A stretch of DNA of 64,000 bases, from NCBI RefSeq assembly GCF_001187865.1, contig NZ_LGIT01000003.1, positions 372,001 to 436,000 of the forward strand, read 5' to 3'. The notes below the pieces were generated by a model, which saw only the letters and a list, made by a program, of their open reading frames with translations, was not told the origin of the DNA and made no database searches. Position numbers and translations under genes: made by a program. The stretch comes from Klebsiella sp. RIT-PI-d (GTDB lineage: Bacteria > Pseudomonadota > Gammaproteobacteria > Enterobacterales > Enterobacteriaceae). This document shows, one piece after another, positions 21,228 through 30,084 of this stretch; within the stretch, counting starts at the first letter, position 1, and each line of letters begins with the position of its first letter.

Positions 21228-22118
21228 TTAGCGAGAGACTTCTACTTTCGCCAGTTTTTCGTAGTAGCATGCGATAGCGCTATGATCATCATTACCATGA
21301 CCGTCAGCACGCAGCGCCTGCATCATTTCCATAACTGCTGCGGTTAGCGGCAGCTGTGCACCAACGCCATGCGAGGTATCCAGCGCATTCGCCAGATCTT
21401 TGATATGCAGATCGATACGGAAGCCCGGTTTGAAGTTACGATCCATAACCATTGGCGCTTTCGCATCCAGTACGGTGCTGCCTGCAAGGCCGCCACGGAT
21501 GGCCTGATAGACCAGATCCGGATTAACGCCTGCCTTGGTTGCCAGCGTCAGCGCTTCGGACATTGCCGCAATATTCAGCGCCACGATGACCTGGTTTGCC
21601 AGCTTGGTCACGTTACCTGCGCCGATATCTCCGGTATGAACCACTGAACCGGCCATTGCTTTCATCAGATCGTAATATTTATCAAAAATCGCTTTATCAC
21701 CGCCAACCATGACAGACAGGGTGCCATCAACCGCTTTCGGCTCGCCGCCGCTCACCGGTGCATCCAGCATATCAATGCCTTTTGCTTTTAACGCTTCGCT
21801 AATTTCGCGGCTTGCCAGCGGCGCGATGGAGCTCATATCGATAACGACAGTGCCCGCTTTCGCGCCTTCGATGATCCCGCCTTCACCCAGCGCAACGTCT
21901 TTAACGTGCGGTGAGTTTGGCAGCATGGTGATAATCACGTCACACTGCTCCGCGATCGCTTTGGCGGTAGTCGCAGTTTCTGCGCCCGCCGCGACCACTT
22001 CGGCTACGGCGTCAGGATTACGGTCGGACACCACCAGCGAGTAACCGGCTTTAATGAGGTTTTTGCTCATTGGTTTGCCCATGATACCCAGGCCAATGAA
22101 ACCTACTTTAATGGTCAT
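21228..22118 (-). CDS. garR: Tartronate semialdehyde reductase
   Basis: GarR reduces tartronate semialdehyde to D-glycerate with NAD(P)H, in the galactarate/glucarate route. The 296-residue product belongs to the beta-hydroxyacid dehydrogenase family: the nucleotide-binding loop GLGIMGKPMSKNL (about residues 10-22), the substrate motif DAPVSGGEPKA (about 118-128) and the catalytic lysine in GNVTKLANQ (about 167-175). It starts with two residues more (MTIKVGFIG) than E. coli (MKVGFIG). It follows garL by 28 bases. Confidence 0.96.
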   Translation of the reverse strand: MTIKVGFIGLGIMGKPMSKNLIKAGYSLVVSDRNPDAVAEVVAAGAETATTAKAIAEQCDVIITMLPNSPHVKDVALGEGGIIEGAKAGTVVIDMSSIAPLASREISEALKAKGIDMLDAPVSGGEPKAVDGTLSVMVGGDKAIFDKYYDLMKAMAGSVVHTGDIGAGNVTKLANQVIVALNIAAMSEALTLATKAGVNPDLVYQAIRGGLAGSTVLDAKAPMVMDRNFKPGFRIDLHIKDLANALDTSHGVGAQLPLTAAVMEMMQALRADGHGNDDHSAIACYYEKLAKVEVSR

Positions 22119-22146
22119 AATTGCTCTCTCTCTTTTTCGGTGATGG

Positions 22147-22917
22147 TTATTTCTTAAAGGAATCTGCTAATTTCTGCGTCGCACCGCGGAACACGCCTAA
22201 ATCGCTGCCAACGGCAACAAAGGTCGCGCCCATTTCCAGGTAGCGGCGCGCATCGGCATCTACCGGTGCCAGAATGCCGCACGGCTTACCGTGTGCTTTT
22301 GCAGCGGCGAATATATGTTTAATGCATTGCTGCACATCCGGATGTGACGCGTTGCCCAGGTGGCCCAGTGCGGCGGCTAAATCGCTTGGTCCAACGAAAA
22401 TACCGTCAACGCCGCTGGTCGCTGCGATAGCATCAACGTTATCAACGCCCTGCTGACTTTCGATCTGTACCAGAATGGTGATGTTTTTATTGGACTGGGC
22501 AAAGTAATCCGGCACGGTGCCAAACATGTTGGCACGATGAGAAACGGATACGCCGCGAATACCTTCCGGCGGATAACGCGTTGATGCAACAGCCTGCGCG
22601 GCTTCTTCCTGCGTTTCAACGAACGGGATCAGGAAGTTATAGAAACCGATATCCAGCAGACGCTTGATGACCACAGGATCGTTAGTTGGCACACGAACGA
22701 CGGGCGCACTTGGGCTGCCTTTCAGGGCCATCAACTGCGGAATAAAGGTGGTGATATCATTCGGCGCATGTTCGCCGTCCAGAACCAGCCAGTCAAATCC
22801 TGCCAGACCGAGTACTTCAGTGCTGATTGGACTGGCCAGCGCGGACCAGCAGCCAATCTGAACTTGCTGCGCGGCCAGCGCAGCTTTGAATTTATTCGGG
22901 AAAATATCTTTATTCAT
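22147..22917 (-). CDS. garL: 5-keto-4-deoxy-D-glucarate aldolase
   Basis: GarL is a class II aldolase of the HpcH/HpaI family that splits 5-keto-4-deoxy-D-glucarate (and 2-keto-3-deoxy-glucarate) into pyruvate and tartronate semialdehyde. The 256-residue product contains [13 protein letters not shown] (about residues 40-52) and [11 protein letters not shown] with metal-ligand glutamate. The second of two adjacent ATG codons (22917) is used, matching E. coli MNNDVFPNKF; AAGG sits upstream. It lies between garP and garR. Confidence 0.95.
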   Translation of the reverse strand: MNKDIFPNKFKAALAAQQVQIGCWSALASPISTEVLGLAGFDWLVLDGEHAPNDITTFIPQLMALKGSPSAPVVRVPTNDPVVIKRLLDIGFYNFLIPFVETQEEAAQAVASTRYPPEGIRGVSVSHRANMFGTVPDYFAQSNKNITILVQIESQQGVDNVDAIAATSGVDGIFVGPSDLAAALGHLGNASHPDVQQCIKHIFAAAKAHGKPCGILAPVDADARRYLEMGATFVAVGSDLGVFRGATQKLADSFKK

Positions 22918-22945
22918 CATCTGTACCTTGTAACTTAACCGTGAA

Positions 22946-24277
22946 TTATTTCTGGAGTTCCATACGCTTGATATCGCCAACAATGAACAGATAGCAAATC
23001 ATCGCCATTAGTGCTGAACAGCCTACGAATATCAGCGCGGCGTTGAATGAGTGCAGTTCACTCACCAGATAACCGATGACCAGCGGAGTCGCGATAGACG
23101 CCACGTTGCCAAATACGTTAAATACCCCACCGCACAGGCCGACAATTTCCTTCGGCGCGGTATCGGAAATCACCGGCCATCCCAGCGCACCAAAACCTTT
23201 ACCAAAGAATGCCAGCGCCATCAGGGCGACAACCAGAGTGGTATTATTGGTGTAATTACAGAGAATAATCGTTGATGCAAGCAGCATTCCAAGCACAATT
23301 GGTAACTTTCGCGCCAGAGTAAGCGTTGCGCCGCGCTTGATAAGATGATCAGAGAACACACCGCCTAATACGCCGCCTGCAAAACCGCACAGCGCAGGTA
23401 TAGACGCGACCAGACCCACTTTCAGAATCGACATGCCTTTATCCTGCACCAGGTAAATCGGGAACCAGGTGAGGAAGAACCAGGTAATGGTATTAATGAA
23501 ATACTGGCCAAAAAACACGCCCAGCATCATACGGTTAGTCAGCAGTTGCTTGATGTAATGAAGCTTAGGACCTGATTTAGTTTCCCCCGGCTTTTTGTGG
23601 TCCATATCAACCACCGCGCCGCCTTTGGTGATGTAATCCAGCTCTTCCGCAGTCATCCGTGGGTGGTCAGTCGGATTATGAATAAACTTCACCCACAGGC
23701 CGGTCAGCACAAAACCAATCACGCCCATTACGGTAAAGACGTGCTCCCAGCCCCAGGCAAAAGTCAGCCAGCCGAGTAACGGTGAGAAAATAGCCAGGGA
23801 GAAGTACTGGGCGGCGTTAAACAGCGCTGAAGCGGTACCACGCTCTTTCGTCGGGAACCAGGCGGCGACGATACGGGCGTTAGCCGGAAAAGAAGGCGCT
23901 TCGGAGAAACCGAGCATAAAGCGCATAACAAACATCGACATCCCGGCCCAGGCCAGCGGGAATACATCCACGAACCCTTGCAGGAAAGTAAATAATGACC
24001 AGAAGAACAGGCTGTAGGTATAGACTTTCTTCGAGCCGAATTTATCCAGCAGCCAGCCGCCGGGGATTTGCATCAACAGATAGGCCCAGCCGAAAGCAGA
24101 GAAGATGTAGCCCATTGAGATGGTGCTAAGATGCAACTCTTCGGCCACCGCACTGCCGGCAATCGACAGCGTTGCACGATCCGCATAGTTAACGGCAGTT
24201 ACCATAAAGATAATTGACAGTATTATATAGCGGGTCGGAATGACTCTTTTTGATTTAATAGCAGTATCCAGCGACAT
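22946..24277 (-). CDS. garP: Galactarate/glucarate/glycerate MFS transporter
   Basis: GarP imports galactarate (and probably glucarate and glycerate) across the inner membrane. The 443-residue product has about twelve membrane segments, the family motif [10 protein letters not shown] near residue 33 and the loop [20 protein letters not shown] between halves, placing it in the anion:cation symporter branch with ExuT. It is the first gene of garPLRK and is divergent from garD over a 408-base control region. Confidence 0.95.
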   Translation of the reverse strand: MSLDTAIKSKRVIPTRYIILSIIFMVTAVNYADRATLSIAGSAVAEELHLSTISMGYIFSAFGWAYLLMQIPGGWLLDKFGSKKVYTYSLFFWSLFTFLQGFVDVFPLAWAGMSMFVMRFMLGFSEAPSFPANARIVAAWFPTKERGTASALFNAAQYFSLAIFSPLLGWLTFAWGWEHVFTVMGVIGFVLTGLWVKFIHNPTDHPRMTAEELDYITKGGAVVDMDHKKPGETKSGPKLHYIKQLLTNRMMLGVFFGQYFINTITWFFLTWFPIYLVQDKGMSILKVGLVASIPALCGFAGGVLGGVFSDHLIKRGATLTLARKLPIVLGMLLASTIILCNYTNNTTLVVALMALAFFGKGFGALGWPVISDTAPKEIVGLCGGVFNVFGNVASIATPLVIGYLVSELHSFNAALIFVGCSALMAMICYLFIVGDIKRMELQK

Positions 24278-24685
24278 TATTTATCCTCGGGTACGGAGCG
24301 ATCTGTTTAATTATTTTTATCAGACAGCGTTACTGATTTTTTATTGATGCAGGCATCTCAATAAACGGATCAGATACAATGTAATTGACGATTAGTATAA
24401 TCAGCCAGCCGATATTGCACATTGTGCATTTGCATAATTTAAAAGGGGACAACAACTAATATATATGTCAAATGCACATACTTCTGGGCGCTGATGCACA
24501 GATTTACGCTTTACCCCCCCGGTGTCAGGGGCTACCGCGAAAATCAGTGATCCAGATCACATTCTAATTTTTGAAGTCAGTGCATTCTTACGTACATAAT
24601 ATTGAGGTTTTATTTTTTATAATTATTTTTAAAACGCTCAGGTTACCCGTTTTTATTATCTACATTTGCTGGAGAATACTGGACA
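24278..24685. promoter_or_regulatory. garP/garD divergent control region
   Basis: About 400 AT-rich bases without a gene. Four copies of a TGCAC/GTGCA element are visible (24416-24428 as a dyad TGCAC-ATT-GTGCA, 24473-24479 and 24494-24500), and a CRP-like site at 24546-24561. In E. coli the gar genes need the activator CdaR (SdaR); these repeats are candidate CdaR targets, which is inference. Confidence 0.55.
24546..24561. promoter_or_regulatory. Candidate CRP site before garD
   Basis: AGTGATCCAGATCACA matches TGTGA-N6-TCACA at 9 of 10 half-site positions, 125 bases before the garD start. Confidence 0.6.
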
Positions 24686-26257
24686 ATGGCCGACATCGAA
24701 ATTAGACAGCAATCGCCTTCGGCGTTCTATATTAAAGTACATGAAACCGATAATGTGGCGATTATTGTTAATGATAACGGTTTAAAGGCGGGAACACGTT
24801 TTCCCGACGGGCTGGAACTCATTGAACATATTCCACAGGGACATAAAGTGGCGCTGGTGGATATTCCTGTCCACGGCGAAATCGTGCGCTATGGCGAGGT
24901 TATCGGCTATGCCGTGCGCGATGTGGTAAAGGGCAGCTGGATTGATGAATCCACCGTTGAACTGCCAAAAGCGCCGCCGCTGAACACGCTGCCGCTGGCA
25001 ACCAAAGTGCCGGAACCTCTGCCGCCGCTGGAAGGTTATACCTTTGAGGGTTTTCGTAATCCGGACGGCAGCGTTGGGACCAAGAACCTGCTGGGTATTT
25101 CAACCAGCGTCCATTGTGTCGCCGGCGTTGTTGATTATGTGGTCAAAATCATCGAGCGTGATCTCCTGCCGAAATACCCGAATGTAGACGGCGTGGTCGG
25201 GTTGAATCATCTGTACGGCTGCGGTGTCGCAATCAATGCGCCGGCAGCAATTGTACCGATTCGTACTATCCACAACATCGCGCTGAACCCGAACTTTGGC
25301 GGCGAAGTCATGGTAGTTGGTCTGGGCTGTGAAAAACTCCAGCCGGAGCGCCTGTTAAAAGGCACGGAAGACGTTAAAGCGATCCCGGTTGAGGAAGCCA
25401 GCATTGTTCGCCTGCAGGATGAGCAGCACGTCGGTTTCAAATCGATGGTTGAGGACATTCTGGTCGTTGCCGAGCGTCATCTGCAAAAGCTTAACCAGCG
25501 CAAGCGTGAAACATGTCCGGCCTCTGAGCTGGTCGTCGGCATGCAGTGTGGCGGTAGCGATGCGTTTTCTGGCGTTACCGCGAACCCGGCGGTAGGCTAT
25601 GCCTCTGACCTGCTTATCCGCTGTGGCGGAACGGTAATGTTCTCAGAGGTAACCGAAGTTCGCGATGCGATCCATCTGTTAACGCCGCGCGCCATTAACG
25701 AAGACGTGGGCAAGCGCCTGCTCGAAGAAATGGCCTGGTATGATAATTATCTCGACCTGGGTCAAACGGACCGCAGCGCTAACCCGTCTCCGGGTAATAA
25801 AAAAGGCGGCCTGGCCAACGTGGTAGAAAAAGCCCTCGGCTCGATTGCGAAGTCAGGCAAAAGCGCGATTTCAGAAGTGCTCTCGCCGGGTCAGCGGCCG
25901 ACAAAACGCGGTTTGATTTACGCGGCGACGCCAGCCAGCGATTTCGTCTGCGGTACGCAGCAGGTGGCCTCCGGGATCACTGTTCAGGTATTTACTACCG
26001 GTCGCGGAACCCCATACGGTCTGATGGCCGTGCCGGTAATCAAAATGGCGACCCGTACCGAGCTGGCAAACCGCTGGTACGATCTGATGGATATCAATGC
26101 CGGTACTATCGCTACTGGTGAAGAAACCATTGAGGACGTGGGCTGGAAACTGTTCCACTTTATTCTCGACGTGGCGAGTGGTCGGAAGAAAACCTTCTCG
26201 GATCAGTGGGGTCTGCACAACCAGCTGGCGGTGTTTAATCCGGCGCCTGTGACCTGA
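24686..26257 (+). CDS. garD: Galactarate dehydratase
   Basis: GarD dehydrates galactarate to 5-keto-4-deoxy-D-glucarate, which GarL then cleaves. The 523-residue length and the start [20 protein letters not shown] match the E. coli enzyme (UxaA/GarD family). An N-terminal SAF-like domain (about residues 1-105) is followed by the large catalytic domain with [12 protein letters not shown] and [11 protein letters not shown], cysteine-bearing metal-site motifs. It is preceded by GGAGAA and followed by a terminator; divergent from garPLRK. Confidence 0.97.
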   Translation: MADIEIRQQSPSAFYIKVHETDNVAIIVNDNGLKAGTRFPDGLELIEHIPQGHKVALVDIPVHGEIVRYGEVIGYAVRDVVKGSWIDESTVELPKAPPLNTLPLATKVPEPLPPLEGYTFEGFRNPDGSVGTKNLLGISTSVHCVAGVVDYVVKIIERDLLPKYPNVDGVVGLNHLYGCGVAINAPAAIVPIRTIHNIALNPNFGGEVMVVGLGCEKLQPERLLKGTEDVKAIPVEEASIVRLQDEQHVGFKSMVEDILVVAERHLQKLNQRKRETCPASELVVGMQCGGSDAFSGVTANPAVGYASDLLIRCGGTVMFSEVTEVRDAIHLLTPRAINEDVGKRLLEEMAWYDNYLDLGQTDRSANPSPGNKKGGLANVVEKALGSIAKSGKSAISEVLSPGQRPTKRGLIYAATPASDFVCGTQQVASGITVQVFTTGRGTPYGLMAVPVIKMATRTELANRWYDLMDINAGTIATGEETIEDVGWKLFHFILDVASGRKKTFSDQWGLHNQLAVFNPAPVT

Positions 26258-26270
26258 TTCTGGCCTTATC

Positions 26271-26301
26271 ATCCCCCGCTTGTCGGGGGATTTTTGTTTT
26301 T
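26271..26301 (+). terminator. garD terminator
   Basis: Stem ATCCCCCG / CGGGGGAT (26271-26278 with 26284-26291), short loop, then TTTTGTTTTT. It is 13 bases after the garD stop and also faces the end of the hmu genes. Confidence 0.85.
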
Positions 26302-26373
26302 CTACGCCGCTGCCACCGAAAACCGTACGGGGAGAAATCTCACGGTTGCTGGCCAGAATTCTCCTGTCACCCG

Positions 26374-27153
26374 TTACGCACTCAGAAAAACGTGCGGCCG
26401 GTCGCTGCCCGGCAGCACCGTCACCTGTACTTCCGCCCCATACCATCTGGTAATGATCCCGGTTTGAATAACCTGCTGCGGCGCGCCTTCGGCAACCAGT
26501 TTGCCTTCGTGTAAAAGCAGAATGCGGTCCGCCCATAGCGCAGCCAGATTAAGATCGTGCAGTACCACACAGACATGCAACTTGCCGCCAGCGGTGAGCT
26601 TTTTTAGCAGGCGCAGCAGTTGTTGCTGATGATACAGATCCAGCGCCGAGGTCGGCTCATCAAGAAACAGCCAGCCCTCCGGTGCGTCGTCTTGCCATAA
26701 TTGCGCCAGACAGCGCGCCAGTTGCACCCGCTGCTGTTCGCCGCCGGACAGCGTGGCGTAGCGACGAGTTGCCAGATCGTCGCATCCGGTTAGCGCCATC
26801 ACCTGGCGAACAATCGCCTTCTCATTTCGCGCTCCCCAGGGCGCGCGCCCCATGGCGACGATGGCATCAACCGGCCAGTCGAATTGCAGCTGCGTTTGCT
26901 GCAACATCACTGCTCGCCGGCGCGAGAGCACCCCGGCGGCCCAGTTTGCCAGCGGACGCCCGGCCATCATGCACTCTCCCTGCGCCGGTGATAAATATCC
27001 GCTCAGCAGGCGCAGTAAGGTGGATTTTCCCGCACCGTTCGGGCCAATTAACGCCACCAGCTCACCGCAGGTCAGCGTTAACGAAACATCATCAATCAGC
27101 CATCGCGATCCGCGCTGCAGGCGCAGATGGTGGGCAGTAAATGAATCAACCAC
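26374..27153 (-). CDS. hmuV: Heme ABC transporter ATP-binding protein
   Basis: HmuV is the ATPase that drives heme import through HmuU. The 259-residue product has Walker A GPNGAGKST (about residues 36-44), the ABC signature LSGGEQQRVQLARCL, Walker B WLFLDEPTSALD and the H-loop VVLHDLNLA. No ATG fits the N-terminus; a GTG at 27153 (VVDSFTAHHL) overlapping the end of hmuU by 8 bases gives the usual HmuV length, and is chosen over a long in-frame extension inside hmuU. It is last in the hmu unit. Confidence 0.9.
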   Translation of the reverse strand: MVDSFTAHHLRLQRGSRWLIDDVSLTLTCGELVALIGPNGAGKSTLLRLLSGYLSPAQGECMMAGRPLANWAAGVLSRRRAVMLQQTQLQFDWPVDAIVAMGRAPWGARNEKAIVRQVMALTGCDDLATRRYATLSGGEQQRVQLARCLAQLWQDDAPEGWLFLDEPTSALDLYHQQQLLRLLKKLTAGGKLHVCVVLHDLNLAALWADRILLLHEGKLVAEGAPQQVIQTGIITRWYGAEVQVTVLPGSDRPHVFLSA

Positions 27154-28141
27154 AGGTCGCCCTCCTCTGGCGGAAAATGAGCCACAAAAACCACGGCGCG
27201 CCAAGCAGACTGGTGATAAGCCCCACCGGCATTTCCGCAGGCACCACCACGGTGCGGGCCGCCGTATCGGCAATAAGTAGCAGTATGGCGCCTGCCAGCA
27301 GCGATCCGGGCACCAGCGCCCGATGGTCGGCCCCCAGCCACATGCGCATCAGGTGCGGAACCACCAGGCCAATAAAACCAATAATCCCGCTGATGGCGAC
27401 CGCTGCCGCTACCAGCAGGGCGCTGCATAGCAACATTACGCGTTGTAATCGTGGCACATTAACGCCCAGGTAATGCGCCTCCTCATCGCCCAGTTGCAAC
27501 AAATTAAGCTGCCGGGCGACGCCCCATACTGCCACCGCCGAGGGCAAAATCAGCGTTGTCGCCACGCCTAATGTCGACCACTGCGCCTGCCCCAGGCTTC
27601 CCATGCCCCACTGAGAAAGCTGGCGAAGCTGGGCATCGCTGCTGATCCAGGAGAGCAATCCCACCGCCGCGCCGCACAGGGCATTGATCGCAATACCGAC
27701 CAGCAGCAGGCGCGACAGGGAATTATCGCGGGCTTTACTGAGCAGAAAAATAACCGCCATCACTGCCAGGCTGCCGATAAACGCCGCCAGCATCGGCGCA
27801 TACAGCGCTACCAGGGCCGGAACCGGCAGCGGCAGGACCAGCCAGCAGGCCACCGCCAGCGCGCTGCCGCTACTGATCCCCAATAACCCCGGATCGGCAA
27901 GCGGATTACGGAACAATCCCTGCATCACGCAACCGGACAGCGCCAGCGCCGCGCCGACTACCAGTGCCAGCAGCACGCGCGGCAGCCGAATAGTCAGCCA
28001 AATCTGGCGCAGCGCATCATCGCTACCGTTCCACAGACGGCTTACCGGCAGCGACATTGCCCCCTGAGTCGTGGCCCCCAGAGTGATAACAAGCAATAGA
28101 AGTAACATGAGCCATAATGAACACACTACCGCACGAGGCAT
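27146..28141 (-). CDS. hmuU: Heme ABC transporter permease
   Basis: HmuU is the inner-membrane FecCD/BtuC-type permease that passes heme from HmuT to the cytoplasm. The 331-residue product has about ten hydrophobic segments and the family blocks RLPRVLLALVVGAALALSG (about residues 53-71) and GFIGLVVPHLMRMWLG (about 240-255). Its ATG overlaps the hmuT stop by one base (TGATG), and hmuV starts inside its end, so the genes are translationally coupled. Confidence 0.95.
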   Translation of the reverse strand: MPRAVVCSLWLMLLLLLVITLGATTQGAMSLPVSRLWNGSDDALRQIWLTIRLPRVLLALVVGAALALSGCVMQGLFRNPLADPGLLGISSGSALAVACWLVLPLPVPALVALYAPMLAAFIGSLAVMAVIFLLSKARDNSLSRLLLVGIAINALCGAAVGLLSWISSDAQLRQLSQWGMGSLGQAQWSTLGVATTLILPSAVAVWGVARQLNLLQLGDEEAHYLGVNVPRLQRVMLLCSALLVAAAVAISGIIGFIGLVVPHLMRMWLGADHRALVPGSLLAGAILLLIADTAARTVVVPAEMPVGLITSLLGAPWFLWLIFRQRRATCG

Positions 28142-28959
28142 CAGGGCAGGCGCTCCGCTTTTTGGCGCATTTCCAGTAACGCCTGCGGAGTGCGTAAGCT
28201 AAAACCAAGCATCGCCATATCGTCGATGATCATGACCTGCTTATGCTGTCCGGCGGGGGTCTGCGCCAGACCCGGTAGTTTCCACAGGTTTGCTTCTCCC
28301 CCCATTCCCCTGACGCCCGCGGCAGAGATGACAATCAGATCCGGCTGGCTGGCAATGATGCCTTCCTGCGACAGTCCACGATAGTGCGCGAAGCCCTGCA
28401 TGGCGTTCTGCAAACCCGCCGCGCGGATCGCTCCGTCGGCCGCGGTATCCTGCCCGGCAACCAGCGTTCCCATCCCGCCGTGACTCAGCAGGAACAGGAC
28501 CCGTTTGTTGACAGGTGTCTGCGGTAACGCGTCAATCTGCGCCTTCAGCGTTTGCCGCAGCCTCGCGCCTTCCGCAGGTTTTCCCAGCGCATCGGCAATC
28601 GTAGCAATTTTGCTATCAATGGCCGCTAGCGAGTAGCCGCCGGGAACATTGACGATCCTGACGTGGTTTTCTTCAACGTTTTGCAGGACCGACGACGGCT
28701 GCGCCTGTTGACTCGCCAGAACAACATCCGGACGCAGGGATAAAATGCCTTCGGTGTTAAGCTGCCTGACGTAGCCGACATCCGGCAGCTGTTGCGCGTC
28801 GGGAGGCCAGCTGCTGGTGGTATCGCGTCCGACCAGCTGCCCCTGTGCGCCCAGCCCGTACACGATTTCGGTTACGTCCCCGCCCAGCGACACGATCTTG
28901 TGCCCGGCAGCACTCGCTACCAGCGGCAGAGCAGCCAGCAGCATCAGTAATTTTTTCAT
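28141..28959 (-). CDS. hmuT: Periplasmic heme-binding protein
   Basis: HmuT captures heme in the periplasm and delivers it to HmuUV. The 272-residue product has a signal peptide (MKKLLMLLAALPLVASAAG, likely cut after ASA) followed by a class III binding-protein fold starting KIVSLGGDVTEIVYGLG. The region DTTSSWPPDAQQLPDVGYVR (about residues 46-65) matches the heme-loading segment of the family, and Tyr in GYVRQLN is a possible heme ligand. ATG overlaps the hmuS stop by four bases (ATGA). Confidence 0.93.
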   Translation of the reverse strand: MKKLLMLLAALPLVASAAGHKIVSLGGDVTEIVYGLGAQGQLVGRDTTSSWPPDAQQLPDVGYVRQLNTEGILSLRPDVVLASQQAQPSSVLQNVEENHVRIVNVPGGYSLAAIDSKIATIADALGKPAEGARLRQTLKAQIDALPQTPVNKRVLFLLSHGGMGTLVAGQDTAADGAIRAAGLQNAMQGFAHYRGLSQEGIIASQPDLIVISAAGVRGMGGEANLWKLPGLAQTPAGQHKQVMIIDDMAMLGFSLRTPQALLEMRQKAERLP

Positions 28960-30008
28960 GCGCCAATCCCGTCATTGCACAACGCGTCCATCTGCATACG
29001 CCATTGGGCCTGCTCCGGCTGCCCCTCGCTACGCTGGCCGTAGATCTGGGCGATCTGAGTGCCGTCAGCGGCGAACAGTTCGAGGCTGGTGACATGGCCG
29101 TCGGCAGTGGGCTTGCGCGTGATCCAACTTTCGGCGATCCCCGCTTCAGGCAGGTGCAGAGTAAAGTGCAGGTTAAAAATATTGATCCAGCCTTTCATCG
29201 GCGTCAGTTTTTCCAGCGTTCCGGTGAAGATCTGCACGCAGCCGCGATTGCCAACAAAAATCATGATCTCATTGCCCTGAGCCAGGACGGTATTCAGCAA
29301 ACGCGGCAGAGCGTTATTATCAACCTGGCAGGCCAGATCGTCGCCTACCAGGCGAAATGCCTGTTGACGCGACAGGCGATGTTTCTTCAGCAGGCCGAAG
29401 AACTGGTGAACATCGGTCATCTCCCGCCATTGCCGATCCAGCGCATGGGCATCCGGGTTTTGCGCATGCTCTACGGTCGGGGCAGCGGTAATCACCAGCG
29501 GTATCACGTCACGCGCGGTAAACCGGGCAACCAGCGCATTCCACGCGGTCAGATCGGTCTGCGCGGTAACATAGACTTTCAGCACCGCGTCCCCCTGATG
29601 ATCGAAAAATTGCAGGCTGTGACGCTCGCCGTGCGGGCTGTGCTCGCACAGGCTGAAGGCGCTGGCCCACTGGCCGAAGAACAGGCGCAGGTCAAGCGCA
29701 CGCGGATTCAACACGATCCCGGCATGTTCACTGAGGTGCAGATGGGTAAAGCTGCCGCTGTGCTCGTGGACGGCCCAGGTGTTGCGGCAGATGCATTTGG
29801 TGTCGCCAACCTGTTCCAGCGCCGCCAGTATTTCACGCATCTCACTGGTCAAACGTAGCGCATCGTGGCCGACCCGTGCGGCGGTCAACTCCGCTTCACT
29901 GATTGCCATTTCTGCGGCGATATCGCGGGCATACTTTGCAGGATCCTGTGCTTTAAGGCTCTGATATTGCTGCCAGAGAGTTGAAACGTCTGCTGATGGA
30001 ACGGACAT
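28956..30008 (-). CDS. hmuS: Hemin-degrading/heme-trafficking protein HmuS
   Basis: HmuS (HemS/ChuS family) binds incoming cytoplasmic heme; relatives degrade it or pass it on. The 350-residue product shows the family's internal duplication, with two similar halves (about residues 30-170 and 200-340). His201 in TDVHQFFGLLKKH corresponds in position to the axial ligand His of ChuS/HemS. It is first of the tightly overlapping hmuSTUV set, 76 bases after hmuR and separated from it by a terminator-like hairpin. Confidence 0.95.
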   Translation of the reverse strand: MSVPSADVSTLWQQYQSLKAQDPAKYARDIAAEMAISEAELTAARVGHDALRLTSEMREILAALEQVGDTKCICRNTWAVHEHSGSFTHLHLSEHAGIVLNPRALDLRLFFGQWASAFSLCEHSPHGERHSLQFFDHQGDAVLKVYVTAQTDLTAWNALVARFTARDVIPLVITAAPTVEHAQNPDAHALDRQWREMTDVHQFFGLLKKHRLSRQQAFRLVGDDLACQVDNNALPRLLNTVLAQGNEIMIFVGNRGCVQIFTGTLEKLTPMKGWINIFNLHFTLHLPEAGIAESWITRKPTADGHVTSLELFAADGTQIAQIYGQRSEGQPEQAQWRMQMDALCNDGIGA

Positions 30009-30029
30009 AATGTTTGCTTCCTTAAAAGG

Positions 30030-30057
30030 TTAAAAACCCCGGCAGCGAGGCCGGGGG
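30030..30057 (-). terminator. Terminator-like hairpin between hmuR and hmuS
   Basis: Arms CCCCGGC / GCCGGGG (30037-30043 with 30050-30056) with a six-base loop are followed on the minus strand by TTTTTAACCTTTT. It could end most hmuR transcripts and let only part of them read into hmuSTUV. Confidence 0.7.
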
Positions 30058-30084
30058 GTACAGGCATCAGAAATAACGCTTTAC

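Noticed and set aside
28845-29858. 337-codon plus-strand open frame antisense to hmuT/hmuS
   Set aside because: GC-rich sequence leaves long antisense frames open. The minus-strand proteins are clear family members, and the plus-strand product resembles nothing I recognise.
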